Assembly (NCBI RefSeq): GCF_004216855.1
Contig: NZ_SGXT01000017.1
Span: 1-64,000, forward strand
DNA length: 64,000 nucleotides
Origin: Microcella alkaliphila
Lineage (GTDB): Bacteria > Actinomycetota > Actinomycetes > Actinomycetales > Microbacteriaceae
Reading direction: 5' to 3'
The position numbers were made by a program, and so were the translations under genes. This document shows positions 38,420 through 50,544 of the stretch, piece by piece (position 1 is the first letter of the stretch; the number at the start of each line of letters is the position of its first letter). The notes below the pieces were generated by a model. That model was not told the origin of the DNA. It ran no database searches and saw only the letters and a program-made list of their open reading frames with translations.

Positions 38420-39961
38420 TTACGCGTTGCACTGCGGGTCGGCGTCGGGCACGGCCCCGGTCAGCAGGTACGTCTCGATGACGTCATCGACGCAGGGGTC
38501 GCCCTCGTCGTACGCAATGTGCCCCTCACCGACGTAGGTGACGAGCACGCCGCTCGACAGCTGTTCGGCAAGCGCAACCGCCCACTCGTAGGGCGTAGCC
38601 GGGTCGCCGGTCGTGCCCACGACGAGGATCGGCGCGGCTCCCTCGGCGCTCACCGGCCCGAGCTCACCGGCGAACTGGTACGGCCAGTTGGCGCACAGCA
38701 CGTCACCGACGGGCGACGGGGAAGCGGTGGTCGGGGCGACCTCCAGCAGACGCGCATTGTGCGCCGCAATGACCGCAGGATCGGTCTCGACGGGGTAGTC
38801 GAGGCAGTTGATGGCCACAAATGCCTCGAACGAGTTGTCGATGTACTCGCCGTTCTCGCGCCCGTAGTAGAAGTCGGCGAGGAAGAACCCAGTTGACGGG
38901 TCGCCGGCGCGCAGTTCGGTGAACAGCTGGGTCAAGAACGTCCATGTGCCTTGGTCGTACAGTGCCGTCGCAATCGCGGTGCTCATGACCGAGCCGTCGA
39001 AGAAACGGCCGTCGGCGGCGGGCAGTGGCGCCTCGTCAAGCCGATCGACGAGCTCGCGAATCTGCGCGGCCGCAGCGTCCACGTCGGCCGGGAACGGGCA
39101 TCCACCGAGCGCGGGGCACTCGGCGAGGTACGCGCGCAGTGCCTGCTCGAAGCCGGCCTGCTGGGCGATCACGACATCGAGCACGCCGAGGCGCGGGTCG
39201 ATCGCACCGTCGAGCACGAGGCGGCCGACACGATCGGGGTAGCGGTCGGCGTAGCGGGCGCCGATCTCGGTGCCGTACGAGTAGCCGAGGTAGTGCAACT
39301 GCTGGTCGCCGAGAACGGCGCGCAGCAGGTCGAGGTCCTGCACGGTCGAGTCGGTGTCGACGAAGCCGAGGAGCGGACCGGTGTTCTCAGCGCAGGCGGC
39401 CGCGAAGTTCTGCGACGAGGCGGTCACCTCGGCAATCCACGCGTCCGAGCCGACCTCGTTCTCGGGGATGCCGAACAGGAACGCGTCCATGTCAGCGGGG
39501 TCGTCGAAACAGCTCACGGCGCTCGAGCGGCCGACGCCGCGCGGATCCCACCCGACGATGTCGTACCCCTCGCGCACGGCCTCCCCCACGGCGAAGTCGA
39601 CGCTGTCGCGGATGAAGTCGAAGCCGGAGGCCCCGGGCCCTCCGGGGTTTACGAAGAGCGAGCCAATGCGGTCACCGGTCGCGCGGTGTCGCACAAGCGC
39701 GAGCTCGACGTCGTCGCCCTCTCCAGGGTTGTTCCAGTCAAGCGGGGCGATCGCGGTCGCGCACTGGGCCCCTCCGCCGCAGTCGGTCCACGTGACACGC
39801 TGCTCGTAGTACTCGGCGAGCGCCGCCTCGACCTCTTCGCCGGTGGGCGTCGACTGCTCACCCTGCCCAAGCAGGTCCGACAGCAGCCCGGGGGTGCAGC
39901 CACCCAGCAGCAGAACCGACGCCACGAGGGCGGAAACGAGGGAGAGTCGGCGACGCGTCAC
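38420..39961 (-). CDS. Secreted alpha/beta-hydrolase, S33 (TAP-like) peptidase lipoprotein
   Basis: A 513-residue exported hydrolase: signal peptide with lipobox LGGC (Cys22), oxyanion-hole segment LFVNPGGPGASG, nucleophile Ser in YLGYSYGTEIGA, and the C-terminal TAP-like domain with Asp in VGTTGDPATPYE and His in GEGHIAYDEGD. Several Cys pairs (CFDD, CPALGGC, QCNA) suggest disulfides outside the cell. Streptomyces relatives remove tripeptides from protein N-termini. GTG 39961 overlaps the holB stop (GTGA), so it is coupled to the replication genes. Confidence 0.9.
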   Translation of the reverse strand: MTRRRLSLVSALVASVLLLGGCTPGLLSDLLGQGEQSTPTGEEVEAALAEYYEQRVTWTDCGGGAQCATAIAPLDWNNPGEGDDVELALVRHRATGDRIGSLFVNPGGPGASGFDFIRDSVDFAVGEAVREGYDIVGWDPRGVGRSSAVSCFDDPADMDAFLFGIPENEVGSDAWIAEVTASSQNFAAACAENTGPLLGFVDTDSTVQDLDLLRAVLGDQQLHYLGYSYGTEIGARYADRYPDRVGRLVLDGAIDPRLGVLDVVIAQQAGFEQALRAYLAECPALGGCPFPADVDAAAAQIRELVDRLDEAPLPAADGRFFDGSVMSTAIATALYDQGTWTFLTQLFTELRAGDPSTGFFLADFYYGRENGEYIDNSFEAFVAINCLDYPVETDPAVIAAHNARLLEVAPTTASPSPVGDVLCANWPYQFAGELGPVSAEGAAPILVVGTTGDPATPYEWAVALAEQLSSGVLVTYVGEGHIAYDEGDPCVDDVIETYLLTGAVPDADPQCNA

Positions 39962-41109
39962 GCGGGCGAGCCTAGCGCCGGCACCCTGCCGCTCGCCGAG
40001 ATCAGCATGGCCTCGAGTGCCATCGCGGGCGGCATGTTGCCCTCGATGCGGCGTCGGGCGAGGGCGATGGCGTCGAGCGCCGCGAGCATCCGCTCGGGGG
40101 TGGATGCTCGTGCCGCCTCCACAATCCGGTCGCGGATCGCCTCGTTCACCAGGTCGACCTCGGCCCCGAGCTGCACCGTGAGGATGTCGCGGTACAGCGA
40201 CGTGAGGTCAACGAGCACACGGTCGATGCCGTCGCGCACGGAGCGCGTGGCCCGGCGCTTTTGGTCTTCCTCGAGGGCCTTCAACTGCGACCGCAGGGCG
40301 GGGGGAATCGTTCCGCCTGGCTCGATGCCGAGCGACCGCAGTGCGGCCTCGCGCTCGACCTGATCACGCTCGATCGTGAGCGCCTTGGCGTCGTCGGTCG
40401 CAACGGCGACGAGCTGCTCGGCGGCGAGGACGGCGCCGGAGACGGAGCCGACGTCGAGCGCGATGTCGAGGCTGCGCGCCCGGCGCTCACGAGCATCCTG
40501 ATCGGTGGCAAGCCGGTGGGCCATGCCGATGTGGCTTTGCGCCTCGCGGGCGGCCCGCGCGGCGAGGTCGGCGGGGATGCCGTCGCGACGCTCGAGTAGG
40601 GCGGCGACTTCGGCGACGGTCGGCACGCGCAGCCGGACGGTGCGCACGCGCGAGCGAATGGTCGGGATGAGATCGGCGGCGTTGGGCGCGCACAGGATCC
40701 ACACGGTGCGCGGCGGCGGTTCCTCCAGTGCTTTCAGCAGCACGTTCGAGGTGCGCTCGGTCATGCGGTCGGCGTCTTCGATCACGATGACGCGGTACGG
40801 GGCCACCGACGGCGAGAACTGACTCTGGGCGACGAGGTGCCGCACCTCGTCGATCGAGATGATGACGCGGTCGGTCGCGAGCACGGCCAAGTCGGGGTGG
40901 CTACGCGCGTCGACCTGCGTAGCGACCCGCGGATCGGTGGCGCCCCCGAGCAGCTCGGCGGCGAACGCGTAGGCAAGGTTCGACCGACCAGAGCCCGGTG
41001 GCCCGGTGACGAGCCACGAGTGCGTCATCGACTCGGAGCCCTCGGCGGCCGCGCTGCGCAGCGCGGCGATGGCGGCGTCCTGGCCGGTCAGGTCGTCCCA
41101 GGCGGTCAT
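39958..41109 (-). CDS. holB: DNA polymerase III subunit delta'
   Basis: A 383-residue clamp-loader AAA+ subunit: FDDL-like start WDDLTGQDAAIAALRSAA, P-loop GPPGSGRSN, the SRC-like segment IPTIRSRVRTVRL, and LLKALEEPPPRTVWILC. The helical collar domain fills the C-terminal half. Follows tmk by 9 bases in the topA–tmk–holB operon, a common bacterial arrangement. The Cys4 zinc site seen in many DnaX/delta' proteins is not evident. Confidence 0.93.
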   Translation of the reverse strand: MTAWDDLTGQDAAIAALRSAAAEGSESMTHSWLVTGPPGSGRSNLAYAFAAELLGGATDPRVATQVDARSHPDLAVLATDRVIISIDEVRHLVAQSQFSPSVAPYRVIVIEDADRMTERTSNVLLKALEEPPPRTVWILCAPNAADLIPTIRSRVRTVRLRVPTVAEVAALLERRDGIPADLAARAAREAQSHIGMAHRLATDQDARERRARSLDIALDVGSVSGAVLAAEQLVAVATDDAKALTIERDQVEREAALRSLGIEPGGTIPPALRSQLKALEEDQKRRATRSVRDGIDRVLVDLTSLYRDILTVQLGAEVDLVNEAIRDRIVEAARASTPERMLAALDAIALARRRIEGNMPPAMALEAMLISASGRVPALGSPA

Positions 41110-41118
41110 GCGGTCACC

Positions 41119-41741
41119 CTAATCGAGGAGGTCCGACACGCGACCCCGGATGCTCTGCTGCAACTCATCGACGGGGCGGGTCGCATCCAGCACGAGGAAG
41201 CGCTCGGGCTCAGCAGCGGCAAGCTCGAGGTAGGCGTCGCGCACCCGGGTGTGGAAGTCGAGCTGCTCAGCCTCGAGCCGGTCGTAGCGGGTGCGGCTCG
41301 CGTCGAGTCGGGTGCGGCCGACCGCGGGGTCGAGGTCGAGCAGCACCGTGAGGTCGGGCAGCAGGCCCTCCGTCGCCCAGAGCGAGAGCTCACGCACTTC
41401 GGCCATGGACAAGATGCGGCCGGCACCTTGGTAGGCGACGGACGAGTCGAGGTAGCGGTCTTGGATGACGATGTCGCCGCGCTCGAGCGCCGGGCGCACG
41501 ACGGTGGCAACGTTCTGGGCCCGGTCGGCCGCGTACAGCAGCGCTTCGGCTCGGGGCGCGACGAAGCCGCGACGGTGCATGACGATCTCGCGCACCTCGA
41601 GCCCCAGCTCGGTTCCCCCGGGTTCGCGCGCGTGCAGCACCGTGCGCTCGTGCTGGGTCAGCCACTCGGTCAGCAGCGCCGACTGGGTGGTCTTCCCCGA
41701 GCCGTCTCCGCCCTCGAACGTCAGGAAGAGACCCCGGGCGC

Positions 41742-41745
<4 letters not shown>
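41119..41745 (-). CDS. tmk: Thymidylate kinase
   Basis: A 208-residue P-loop kinase converting dTMP to dTDP: FEGGDGSGKTTQ at the N-terminus, the DR-type motif in QDRYLDSSVAYQGAGR, and a lid with SRTRYDRLE. AREPGGTELG binds the base. Its start overlaps the topA stop by 4 bases, coupling DNA topology and dTTP supply genes. Confidence 0.96.
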
Positions 41746-44552
<2,807 letters not shown>

Positions 44553-44705
44553 GGTGCTCCTTTATGTGTGCGGCTAGTGCGAGCGACGGGGGCTGCGGCG
44601 GGCGGCCGGGGTAGGCCGCAGTCGAGGCAGCAGTACCTCGTCGCGCTAACCGGTGGCGGATGGCCCCGGTCACCGTCACCATACACACCCGGCCGACGAA
44701 GCCCA

Positions 44706-45068
44706 TTAGCGTCGGTCGGCCGCGCCGGCTCGCGCCGAGCGTTCGACGGACATCGACAGGATGCTGCGCCGCACCGTCACAACGACGCTCACCTCGCCGA
44801 CATCGCACGCCGAGACCTGCGCGCCGTGGGCCGCCGCGACACGCTCGGCCGCGGTGCACGGCTCGCCCGGCAGCCAGCCGAGGAGCGTGTCGGCGGCGGC
44901 CAGCGCCGCCCCGTCGGCCGTGTGCGCGAGTCGTGACGCGTCGGCGAGCGCCGCCCCGACGCCCAGCAGCAGCATCGCGAGCAGCACGCTCGCGGCGATG
45001 GCACCCACGACGAGCGGAGTCGCCGCTCCGCGGTCGCGGCCGGTCACCAGCCGCTGTCGAGCGCGCAC
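44706..45068 (-). CDS. TadG-like pilus-assembly/secretion protein (Rv3654c-like)
   Basis: A 120-residue protein with an N-terminal RDRGAATPLVVGAIAASVLLAMLLLGVGAALAD helix, the TadE/G-type pseudopilin start, then an exported Ala-rich domain with two Cys (GEPCTAAER, SACDVGE) that could form a disulfide. It overlaps the TadE-like gene by 25 bases and is the last gene of the tad locus. In mycobacteria the equivalent is Rv3654c, from memory. Confidence 0.8.
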   Translation of the reverse strand: MRARQRLVTGRDRGAATPLVVGAIAASVLLAMLLLGVGAALADASRLAHTADGAALAAADTLLGWLPGEPCTAAERVAAAHGAQVSACDVGEVSVVVTVRRSILSMSVERSARAGAADRR

Positions 45069-45394
45069 GAGCGGGCCTCAACGGCCAGGGGCAGGCCCAG
45101 CAGGCGGTGGGTGTGCTCGACACGGGCGCAGACCAGCCCGTCGGCTCGGCTGACGACGAGCCGCGCTGCGACGAGCGACTGCCCGACGTGGCGGTGCGCG
45201 TCGGACTCGGGAGCTCCGCGAGCAAGCAGGCGCGCGGCCATCGTCGCCGCCTCGTGGGCTCGCGCCTGCGCGGTCGCGGCCGTGAGCCCGCCGAGGCACA
45301 GGGCGAGCACCACGAGCAGCGCGGGGAGCGCGGCGACGAGTTCGGCGCTTACCGCGCCGCGGTCATCCGCCGCGCGGCCACCGCGCCCGCTCAC
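45044..45394 (-). CDS. TadE-like pseudopilin
   Basis: 116 residues starting VSGRGGRAADDRGAVSAELV. The DRGAVSAELVAALPALLVVL segment is the TadE N-terminal pilin-like helix with the conserved Glu. The rest is an exported domain with Cys in GLVCARVEH and RSCALDSGW. GTG 45394 overlaps the DUF4244 stop (GTGA), so the genes are coupled. A long unrelated upstream frame exists and is ignored. Confidence 0.82.
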   Translation of the reverse strand: MSGRGGRAADDRGAVSAELVAALPALLVVLALCLGGLTAATAQARAHEAATMAARLLARGAPESDAHRHVGQSLVAARLVVSRADGLVCARVEHTHRLLGLPLAVEARSCALDSGW

Positions 45395-45597
45395 CCGCCG
45401 AAGGTCAGCGCCGAGCGCACCATGTCGGTGAGGATGCCGCGGACCTCGTCGCTCTGCATGATGACGACGAGAAGCCCGGCGAAGGCGACGGCCGCCATCG
45501 TGGCGATCGCGTACTCGGCCGTGGCCGCTCCGCGGTCGCTGGAGAGGCGACTGCGCAGGAGGGCGAGTTGGCGGTGGGGGCGGGTGAGGGTCGACAT
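45391..45597 (-). CDS. DUF4244 Flp-type pilin-like protein
   Basis: 68 residues: a basic leader (TLTRPHRQLALLRSRLSSDR) followed by GAATAEYAIATMAAVAFAGLL, the Flp/TadE-like hydrophobic helix with the Glu expected at position +5 of mature prepilins, and a short tail ending in FGG. This is the likely major pilin of the compact actinobacterial tad locus. ATG 45597 chosen; the longer frame is not protein-like. Confidence 0.85.
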   Translation of the reverse strand: MSTLTRPHRQLALLRSRLSSDRGAATAEYAIATMAAVAFAGLLVVIMQSDEVRGILTDMVRSALTFGG

Positions 45598-45698
45598 GGG
45601 GTCTCCGTTTTCGTCGGGTGAGGGGACACGAACGCGACCAGTGTCGGCGTCGTGCGGTGCGAGCGGGACGCGCGCCCGCGCATCGGGTCGGTCGGCCG

Positions 45699-46604
45699 TC
45701 AGCCGGCGAGTGTGGAGGAGACGATGCCGAGCAGGATCGGCACGACGCCAATGAGCAGGAAGGCGGGCAAGATGCACGCACCGAGCGGCAGCATGAGGCG
45801 CACGCCGAGGCGTTCGGCCGTTCGCCGGGCCACACCGCGTGCGGCCACTCGAGCCTCACGGGCCTCCGCACGGGCGAGCTCGCCCAGTGGTGCGCCCGAC
45901 CCCCGAGAGAGCGCGACTAGCTCCGTCAGCTCGGCTGTCTCAGTGGGCGACGGTGCACAATCGACCGCGGCGAGGTGGTCGAGCACGAGCTGCAGCGCCG
46001 CCTCCGGACCCCGCCCGCCCGCTGCCGCCACGGCGAGTAGCTCGTAGCCGAGCCCCGCGGTGGGGGCGGGAGGCTCGGCCGCCGCGAGCAGGCGACTCGT
46101 CCATCGCCGACCCACGTGCACGAGGCCGAGCCCCGCGACCACGCTGATCAGGCCGATCGGGTTCAGCACCGTGGCTACGACATCGACCCCGATGATGAGT
46201 GCCAGCAGCACGCCCGCAGCGGGTAACCACAAGACCAGTCGCGCCGTGGCCCGCGGCGCAGCGAGCGCCACGGCGATTTCGCGGCGCGCGTCAGCCCGGT
46301 CGCGCAGGGCGTCGGCAATCGAGCGCAGCACGGCCGACAGGGGCGCCCCCGCGGTGGCGGCGATCCGCCACGCGGCGGTCAGCGCCCGCCACTCGACCGG
46401 CGGGTCGGGCGAGGCGGCGGCCATCGCGTCAGCGGGGTCACGGACGAGCGCGGGATGCTCGGCCACCGCCGCGACGAGGGGATGCGCCCGCTCCCGTCCT
46501 GCCGCGGCGAGGTGCCGCCACGCCGACGCTGGGGCGAGGCCGGCGCTCAGCAACACTGCCAGCCGGTGGATGAGGCGGGGAAGCGACTCGTCCGCCGCCG
46601 TCAC
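45699..46604 (-). CDS. tadC: TadC/TadB-type inner-membrane secretion protein
   Basis: A 301-residue membrane protein of the GspF/TadC family: N-terminal helical domain (LIHRLAVLLSAGLAPASAWRH), a pair of helices in the middle (RLVLWLPAAGVLLALIIGVDVV, GLISVVAGLGLVHVG) and C-terminal LGVRLMLPLGACILPAFLLIGVVPILL. It is the membrane platform for pilin assembly by TadA. GTG 46604 overlaps the tadA stop as GTGA. Only one such gene is present, whereas many tad loci have tadB and tadC. Confidence 0.88.
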   Translation of the reverse strand: MTAADESLPRLIHRLAVLLSAGLAPASAWRHLAAAGRERAHPLVAAVAEHPALVRDPADAMAAASPDPPVEWRALTAAWRIAATAGAPLSAVLRSIADALRDRADARREIAVALAAPRATARLVLWLPAAGVLLALIIGVDVVATVLNPIGLISVVAGLGLVHVGRRWTSRLLAAAEPPAPTAGLGYELLAVAAAGGRGPEAALQLVLDHLAAVDCAPSPTETAELTELVALSRGSGAPLGELARAEAREARVAARGVARRTAERLGVRLMLPLGACILPAFLLIGVVPILLGIVSSTLAG

Positions 46605-47668
46605 GGCGGCGCCGGGCCGTCGGGGGCGACCGCCTCGGGGTCGAGGAGGTCGATACGCAAGCGCTCGCGAGCATCCAGTGACGGCCGTCCGAAGGCGATC
46701 GTGCGCAGGCCCTCGGCGTCGCGCGCCAGGTGCGCCACGAGGTCGATGCCGCTGACGGCCTGGCGGGCGAGAGCTGGCGGCGCCAGCCCCGCAAGCATTC
46801 CGACCGCCTCGAGCCGGGCGGCGACATCGCCGAGGCCGTTGGCGTGCAGGGTTCCGGCGCCTCCGCGGTGCCCGGTGTTGAGGGCGGCAAGGAACTCGCG
46901 CACCTCGGCCCCGCGGCACTCTCCGACGACGAGTCGGTCGGGGCGCATCCGCAGCGCCTCGCGAACGAGGCGCGGGAGGTCCACTCCCCCGGCACCCTCG
47001 AGATTCGGCTGCCGGGTCTCCAGCGACACAACGTGGGGGTGTCTGATGCGCGCCTCGGCCACGTCTTCGAGCACGACGATGCGGTCGCGCGGGTCGGCGC
47101 CCGATAGCCAGGCCGACAGCAAAGTGGTCTTGCCGCTGCCGGTCGCCCCCGTGATAAGCAAGGTGAGGCGGGCCGTCAAAGCCCGCGTGAGAGCCGCGGT
47201 CGCCTCGGCTGGCAAGCCGAGCTCGGGAAGGCCTGGCGGCATCGGCCGGGGCAACCGCAGCGACAGCAATGCGCCCCCGATGCTGACGGGCGGCAGCACG
47301 CCGTGCGCGCGCAGGCCCTCGCCGAGGCGCACGTCGCAGCAGGGGGCGGCCTCGTCAATGTGCCGGCCCCCGAGGGCGATGAGGTGCACGACGAGGGCAC
47401 GCGCCTCGTCGGCAGACAGGGTGAGGCCGTCGATCGGCTCAGCTCCCGCGCCGGCGTCGGCGTGCACCCGCCCCTCAGCGGTGATGAAGAGATCGGTGAG
47501 GCGGCCGTCGGTGGCGAGCGGAGCGAGCGGCCCCAGCGCCTCGATCACCTCCGGATCCACTTCGCGGTGGGAGCCCGCGTCGGCACGCGCCACGGGAAGG
47601 AAGGGGGTGGAAGGCGAGGCGGCGGGCACCGGGCGAGTGTGCGCGAATGCGCCACGAGCATCCCGCAT
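46601..47668 (-). CDS. tadA: TadA/VirB11-type secretion ATPase
   Basis: A 355-residue ATPase that powers pilus assembly: Walker A GATGSGKTTLL, Asp box VVLEDVAEA, Walker B MRPDRLVVGECRGAEV and the His box NTGHRGGAGTLHAN. The N-terminal domain is short, giving a total close to the mycobacterial Rv3659c type. ATG 47668. First gene of the tad operon; the 6C RNA lies just upstream and reads in the same direction. Confidence 0.93.
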   Translation of the reverse strand: MRDARGAFAHTRPVPAASPSTPFLPVARADAGSHREVDPEVIEALGPLAPLATDGRLTDLFITAEGRVHADAGAGAEPIDGLTLSADEARALVVHLIALGGRHIDEAAPCCDVRLGEGLRAHGVLPPVSIGGALLSLRLPRPMPPGLPELGLPAEATAALTRALTARLTLLITGATGSGKTTLLSAWLSGADPRDRIVVLEDVAEARIRHPHVVSLETRQPNLEGAGGVDLPRLVREALRMRPDRLVVGECRGAEVREFLAALNTGHRGGAGTLHANGLGDVAARLEAVGMLAGLAPPALARQAVSGIDLVAHLARDAEGLRTIAFGRPSLDARERLRIDLLDPEAVAPDGPAPP

Positions 47669-47690
47669 CGACCGATCAGCCGGGGACGAC

Positions 47691-47829
47691 GAAGCGGCGG
47701 CCCCTCCGTGGGGAGGAGCCGCCGCTGTACGTCAGGGGCGGCGCCCACTTGGGGGGATTTGGACGCCGCCACAGCGACACGAGATTGGGGGGAATCGTTC
47801 GCGCCGCGAGGTCAGTTTTGCTGCTGACT
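47691..47829 (-). ncRNA. 6C small RNA
   Basis: On the minus strand two hairpins each display a run of six C in the loop: one around GATTCCCCCCAATC and one GGCGTCCAAATCCCCCCAAG closing with GGGCGCC. They are followed by a strong terminator hairpin (AGCGGCGGCTCCTCC / GGAGGGGCCGCCGCT). This is the defining layout of the actinobacterial 6C RNA. In M. tuberculosis the 6C RNA (B11) also lies by the tad genes (Rv3660c region), matching the position here. A σ70-type promoter at 47836–47863 fits the expected 5' end. It controls translation through its C-rich loops in mycobacteria. Exact ends are estimates. Confidence 0.88.
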
Positions 47830-47835
47830 ACGTTC

Positions 47836-47863
47836 AGTGTACGCCAGGAAGGCTCACGGTCAA
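47836..47863 (-). promoter_or_regulatory. σA-type promoter of the 6C RNA
   Basis: On the minus strand TTGACC (47858–47863) and TACACT (47836–47841) are separated by 16 bases, with transcription expected to start near 47829. It lies in an AT-richer patch (47815–47880) between the divergent tadA and acsA units. The same region probably also holds the acsA promoter on the other strand. Confidence 0.7.
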
Positions 47864-48045
47864 GACAATTTTGACCCCCATTTCGTCCCCCCAAGTGCGG
47901 ACACCCGAATGGGGGACACGCGTTGTCTGTGACGCACCACGACGCGGAAGATCGCGAACACCTGCGCGAAGCCCTACGATGGCGTCTGTTCACTCGCACC
48001 GTCGCGGCAGACCAGGCCAGTCCGCACATCGACGAAAGTAGATGT

Positions 48046-49998
48046 ATGTCCTCGACATCGATCGACAGCCTCCTGCACGAAAACCGCCGGTTCGCTCCTG
48101 AGCCCGCCTTCACCGCCCAGGCGAACGCCACGGCCGAGCTTTACGAGGAAGCAAAGGCCGACCGCCTGCGCTTCTGGGCCCGCCAGGCGAGCGAGCTGCT
48201 GAGCTGGCACACGCCGTTCACCCAGACCCTCGACTGGTCGAACCCGCCGTTCGCGCGCTGGTTCCACGACGGCCGCATCAACGTCGCCTACAACTGCCTC
48301 GACCGCCACGTCGAGGCCGGCAACGGCGACCGCGTCGCCCTCTACTTCGAGGGCGAGCCCGGCGACTCGCGCGCCATCACGTATGCCGAGCTCACCGCCG
48401 AGGTGAAGAAGGCGGCGAACGTACTCGCGGGTCTTGGCATCGGTCAGGGCGACCGTGTGGCGCTCTACATGCCGATGATCCCCGAAGCGGTCATCGCCAT
48501 GCTCGCGATCGCCCGCCTCGGCGCGATTCACTCCGTCGTTTTCGGCGGGTTTGCGGCCGAAAGCCTGCGCGCGCGCATCGACGACGCCGAGGCGAAGCTT
48601 GTCATCACCGCCGACGGCGGCTACCGCAAGGGAACGGTATTCAACCTCAAGAACGCCGTGGATGCTGCGCTCGCCTCGGGCGCGGAATCGATCCAGAACG
48701 TGCTGGTCGTCCGCCGCGGCGAGAACGAGGTCGACTGGAGCGAGGGCCGCGACCTGTGGTGGCACGAGCTCATGGCCGAGGCGGAGCCCGAGCACGAGGC
48801 GGAAGGCTTCGAGGCCGAGAATCCGCTGTTCATCCTCTACACGAGCGGCACGACGGGGAAGCCGAAGGGCATCCTGCACACCTCGGGTGGGTACCTCACC
48901 CAGGCGGCGTTCACCCACAAGAACGTCTTCGACCTGAAGCCCGAGAGCGACGTCTACTGGTGCACCGCCGATGTCGGCTGGATCACCGGGCACAGCTACG
49001 TGGTCTACGGCCCGCTCGCAAACGGCGCCACCCAGGTCATCTACGAGGGGACCCCCGACACCCCGCACCCGGGGCGCTGGTGGGAGATCATCGAGAAGTA
49101 CGGTGTCACGCTGTTCTATACGGCGCCGACCGCGATCCGCTCGTTCATGAAGATCGGCCGCGAGGTGCCGAACCAGTACAACCTCGCCACCCTTCGGGTG
49201 CTTGGCAGCGTCGGCGAACCCATCAACCCCGAGGCGTGGGTTTGGTATCGTCAGGTCATCGGCGGCGGCCGCACCCCCATCGTCGACACGTGGTGGCAGA
49301 CCGAGACCGGCGCGATGATGATCAGCGCGCTCCCCGGCGTGACGACGGCGAAGCCCGGCTCGGCGCAGGTGCCGCTTCCCGGCATCAGCGTGGACGTGCT
49401 CGACGAGCAGGGCGCGCACGTGGGCAAGGAGGCGGGCGGCCTGCTCGTCGTCACCGAGCCGTGGCCGAGCATGCTGCGCGGCATCTGGGGCGACGATCAG
49501 CGTTTCGTCGACACCTACTGGTCGGCGTTCGAGGGCAAGTACTTCGCCGGCGACGGCGCACACCTCGACGAGGACGGCGACGTCTGGCTGCTCGGTCGCG
49601 TCGACGACGTCATGAACGTCTCGGGCCACCGCCTGTCGACCATGGAGATCGAGTCAGCGCTCGTATCGCACGAGCTTGTCGCCGAGGCGGCGGTCGTGGG
49701 CGCCAACGACGAGACTACCGGCCAGGCTGTTGTCGCCTTCGTGATCCTCCGCCAGCGCATGGTCGGGAGCGTCACCGACGAGGAGGCGGAGGCGCAGCTG
49801 CGGGCGCATGTCGCCGAGCAGATTGGTGCCATCGCGCGCCCCCGCAAGGTGTTCATCGTCGCCGAGCTGCCGAAGACCCGCTCGGGCAAGATCATGCGGC
49901 GACTGCTGCGCGACATCGCGGAAGGGCGAGAGGTCGGAGACACGACCACGTTGACCGACACGAACGTCGTCGCGTCGATCAGCGCGTCCTTCCGGTAG
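48046..49998 (+). CDS. acsA: Acetyl-CoA synthetase (acetate–CoA ligase)
   Basis: A 650-residue AMP-forming ligase activating acetate: [20 protein letters not shown] (P-loop A3), [55 protein letters not shown], and the C-terminal [10 protein letters not shown] with the catalytic Lys that is typically controlled by acetylation. ATG 48046 gives a normal N-terminus; upstream sequence is open but noncoding in character. Cytoplasmic; single gene. Confidence 0.97.
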   Translation: MSSTSIDSLLHENRRFAPEPAFTAQANATAELYEEAKADRLRFWARQASELLSWHTPFTQTLDWSNPPFARWFHDGRINVAYNCLDRHVEAGNGDRVALYFEGEPGDSRAITYAELTAEVKKAANVLAGLGIGQGDRVALYMPMIPEAVIAMLAIARLGAIHSVVFGGFAAESLRARIDDAEAKLVITADGGYRKGTVFNLKNAVDAALASGAESIQNVLVVRRGENEVDWSEGRDLWWHELMAEAEPEHEAEGFEAENPLFILYTSGTTGKPKGILHTSGGYLTQAAFTHKNVFDLKPESDVYWCTADVGWITGHSYVVYGPLANGATQVIYEGTPDTPHPGRWWEIIEKYGVTLFYTAPTAIRSFMKIGREVPNQYNLATLRVLGSVGEPINPEAWVWYRQVIGGGRTPIVDTWWQTETGAMMISALPGVTTAKPGSAQVPLPGISVDVLDEQGAHVGKEAGGLLVVTEPWPSMLRGIWGDDQRFVDTYWSAFEGKYFAGDGAHLDEDGDVWLLGRVDDVMNVSGHRLSTMEIESALVSHELVAEAAVVGANDETTGQAVVAFVILRQRMVGSVTDEEAEAQLRAHVAEQIGAIARPRKVFIVAELPKTRSGKIMRRLLRDIAEGREVGDTTTLTDTNVVASISASFR

Positions 49999-50022
49999 CG
50001 AGGCGCCACGTCAGACGAGACG

Positions 50023-50057
50023 GGGGCCGGGCATCTGAATCATGGATGCCCGGCCCC
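50023..50057. terminator. Strong hairpin between convergent acsA and ridA
   Basis: GGGGCCGGGCATC (50023–50035) pairs perfectly with GATGCCCGGCCCC (50045–50057) across a 9-base loop. It lies between two genes that converge, so it likely stops transcription from both sides. No T-run follows on either strand, as is common in actinobacterial terminators. Confidence 0.8.
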
Positions 50058-50082
50058 GGTGTCGTCTACGGCTCGGGTTCGG

Positions 50083-50544
50083 CTAGGCGAACTCGACGAT
50101 CAGCTCAACCTCGACGGGGGCGTCGAGTGGCAACACCGCGACGCCGACGGCGCTGCGCGAGTGCACGCCGATGTCCCCGAAGATGTCGCCCAGCAGCGTG
50201 CTCGCGCCGTTCAGCACGGCGGGCTGGCCCGAGAAACTCGGGTCTGAGGCGACGAACCCCGTGACCTTCACGATGCGGGTCACTCGGTCGAGCGATCCGA
50301 TCACGCTCTTCACGGCCGCCAAAGCGTTCAACACCGCGATGCCGGCGAGCTCGGCAGCACGCTCAGGGCTCACCTCGGCACCCACTTTGCCCGTGGCCGG
50401 CAGTCTGCCGTCCACGAACGGGAGCTGGCCGGCGGTGAACACTAGCTGACCCGACACGGCCGCCGGAACGTAGGCGGCGACCGGGGCGGCCACCTCGGGG
50501 ATGGTGATTCCGAGCTCGGCGAGGCGAGCATCCAGAGCGCTCAT
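50083..50544 (-). CDS. RidA/YjgF-family protein
   Basis: A 153-residue trimer-forming fold: LAELGITIPEVAAPVAAYVP, SGQLVFTAGQLPFVDG, and HSRSAVGVAVLPLDAPVEVELIVEF. The Arg that binds the enamine in true RidA deaminases (usual VARLP) is Val here (VAVLP), so it probably belongs to another Rid subgroup without classical deaminase activity. ATG 50544 shares one base with the DUF4177 stop (TGATG), so they are coupled. Confidence 0.85.
   Translation of the reverse strand: MSALDARLAELGITIPEVAAPVAAYVPAAVSGQLVFTAGQLPFVDGRLPATGKVGAEVSPERAAELAGIAVLNALAAVKSVIGSLDRVTRIVKVTGFVASDPSFSGQPAVLNGASTLLGDIFGDIGVHSRSAVGVAVLPLDAPVEVELIVEFA

Noticed and set aside
38951-40363. 470-codon plus-strand frame across the S33 hydrolase and holB
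   Set aside because: Spans two well-supported genes on the opposite strand and has no recognisable domain or ribosome site.
47974-49629. 551-codon open frame antisense to acsA
   Set aside because: Mirrors the acsA codons exactly and shows no domain; the acsA frame carries all catalytic motifs.
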